64,000 nucleotides of DNA from Teratosphaeria epicoccoides (taxonomy: Eukaryota; Ascomycota; Dothideomycetes; Mycosphaerellales; Teratosphaeriaceae), in contig JADDMT010000040.1 of the NCBI GenBank assembly GCA_021401465.1, positions 186,001 to 250,000 of the forward strand. Reading direction: 5' to 3'. Under the pieces are notes generated by a model. It saw only the letters and a program-made list of their open reading frames with translations, was not told where the DNA came from and ran no database searches. Every line of letters starts with the position of its first letter. The first letter of the stretch is position 1. A program made the position numbers and the translations under genes. Shown here piece after piece: positions 63,480 through 64,000 of this stretch.

Positions 63480-64000
63480 TCAACATGCTACCCCCATCCC
63501 CTTCCTTTTAATCCCCTCCGACCTCTCCACCGCTCCCGACCGAAAGAGGCCCCCGAGCAAATCAAATAACAGACCCCAGAGAAGTCCACTCTCGCCCTCC
63601 TGATCCGGTCCGGAGATCTGCGGCGACAATATCATCCTCTGAGGCACAGCATCGAAGTCCCTCTCCTCACAGCTGAAAATCTCTCCCGCCAACCCTTCGC
63701 TCTCGATGTACATCAGATCGACTTTGATGCTCTTCAGGTCGGCGAGAAGGTCGATGGCATCACCATCACTGGCATCGTTTGTCTTCGTGGACGTGATTTG
63801 AAGCGCCTTTGCCAGTGTGCAAGACACGCACTGTGAGATGCGGTGTGGAGGATCGAAAATGCACGAGTGCAGCTCGCGTAGTGGCAGTTGACAGTATAGG
63901 TCCGAAAGCCATTGCTCTGCGAGGTCCAGATTTGCGCAATTGGGACTCTTCTTCAGATTGACGATGACGTTGCGCATGCACTGCAGACCGGTACTACTAG
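63480..64000 (-). CDS. Hypothetical protein, 5' part beyond window edge
   Basis: The minus frame stays open from the stop at 63480 through 64000, so at least 172 codons lie here and the true start is probably outside. First visible Met is at 63977 (MRNVIVNLKKSPNCANLDLA). The sequence has a helical, Leu-rich character with several Cys ('ELHSCIFDPPHRISQCVSC'), and later 'KSIKVDLMYIESEGLAGEIF', ending with a basic tail. I recognise no family. It is convergent with the six-cysteine peptide gene, 117 bp apart. Confidence 0.5.
   Translation of the reverse strand, partial: SSTGLQCMRNVIVNLKKSPNCANLDLAEQWLSDLYCQLPLRELHSCIFDPPHRISQCVSCTLAKALQITSTKTNDASDGDAIDLLADLKSIKVDLMYIESEGLAGEIFSCEERDFDAVPQRMILSPQISGPDQEGESGLLWGLLFDLLGGLFRSGAVERSEGIKRKGMGVAC

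Noticed and set aside
1..64000. Repeat-induced point mutation or intact transposons
   Set aside because: I saw no long AT-rich TpA-biased blocks, no transposase or reverse-transcriptase motifs and no terminal repeats. A computed RIP index would be needed to exclude weak traces.

Overview
This window is eukaryotic and reads as a filamentous ascomycete, probably Dothideomycetes (order and genus are a guess). Genes are compact and lie on both strands. Introns are short (mostly 47-70 bp) with GTRNGT-like donors, CTGAC/CTAAT branch sites and CAG/TAG acceptors. The proteins are typical of the group: a DUF4045/gelsolin-like protein, a SUR2 hydroxylase with a long tail, MSS51, HSP104 and small secreted cysteine-containing proteins. 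No prokaryotic features, CRISPR arrays, intact transposons or complete tRNA genes were seen. All splice models were made by hand from reading frame and splice consensus, and exon lengths were checked for frame.

Layout. 0.5-2.2 kb: a decaying CoA-transferase family III gene (in-frame stop plus internal loss). 2.6-3.4 kb: a four-helix membrane protein. 4.9-9.5 kb: a divergent pair, an FBXO21-like F-box protein (-) and a Sec14/CRAL-TRIO lipid-transfer protein (+). 10.3-10.9 kb: a secreted protein with a likely Kex2 site. 11.3-14.6 kb: a divergent pair, an RGG-rich GNAT acetyltransferase (-) and the tubulin-folding GTPase ARL2 (+, six exons, one of only 17 nt). 14.9-19.9 kb: a 1,627-residue DUF4045/gelsolin-like protein. 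20.5-23.3 kb: HSP104. 23.6-25.7 kb: a divergent pair, proteasome chaperone Pac4-like (-) and carnosine N-methyltransferase-like (+). 25.8-26.9 kb: AP endonuclease (-). About 2.2 kb follows with no gene I can support. 29.1-30.8 kb: class III aminotransferase. 31.4-34.3 kb: a divergent pair, SUR2 (-) and a Cys-cluster/LysM/UBA-like protein (+). 34.3-36.3 kb: a gene-poor stretch holding an orphan tRNA 3' half. 36.3-40.5 kb: an unrecognised protein and a PHD-finger protein (both -). 42.0-45.0 kb: an MFS transporter and prefoldin subunit 4 (both -). 46.1-57.4 kb: RNA polymerase III subunit RPC1 (-), an FHA tail-anchored protein (+) and splicing factor RSE1/SF3B3 (+). 57.7-62.2 kb: MSS51 (-) and an LCAT-like lipase (-). 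63.1-63.4 kb: a 55-residue six-cysteine secreted peptide. 63.5-64.0 kb: an unrecognised gene cut by the window edge.

Most genes are housekeeping: protein quality control (HSP104, prefoldin 4, Pac4, F-box protein, ARL2), transcription and splicing (RPC1, RSE1, PHD protein), DNA repair, sphingolipid and phospholipid handling, and mitochondrial COX1 expression. I see no biosynthetic cluster. The accessory-looking items are the decaying CoA-transferase, the two secreted proteins, the MFS transporter and the gene-poor gaps. The most novel candidates are the 55-residue six-cysteine peptide, the LysM protein with an N-terminal zinc-like Cys cluster and no signal peptide, and the acetyltransferase carrying a ~500-residue RGG-containing extension.
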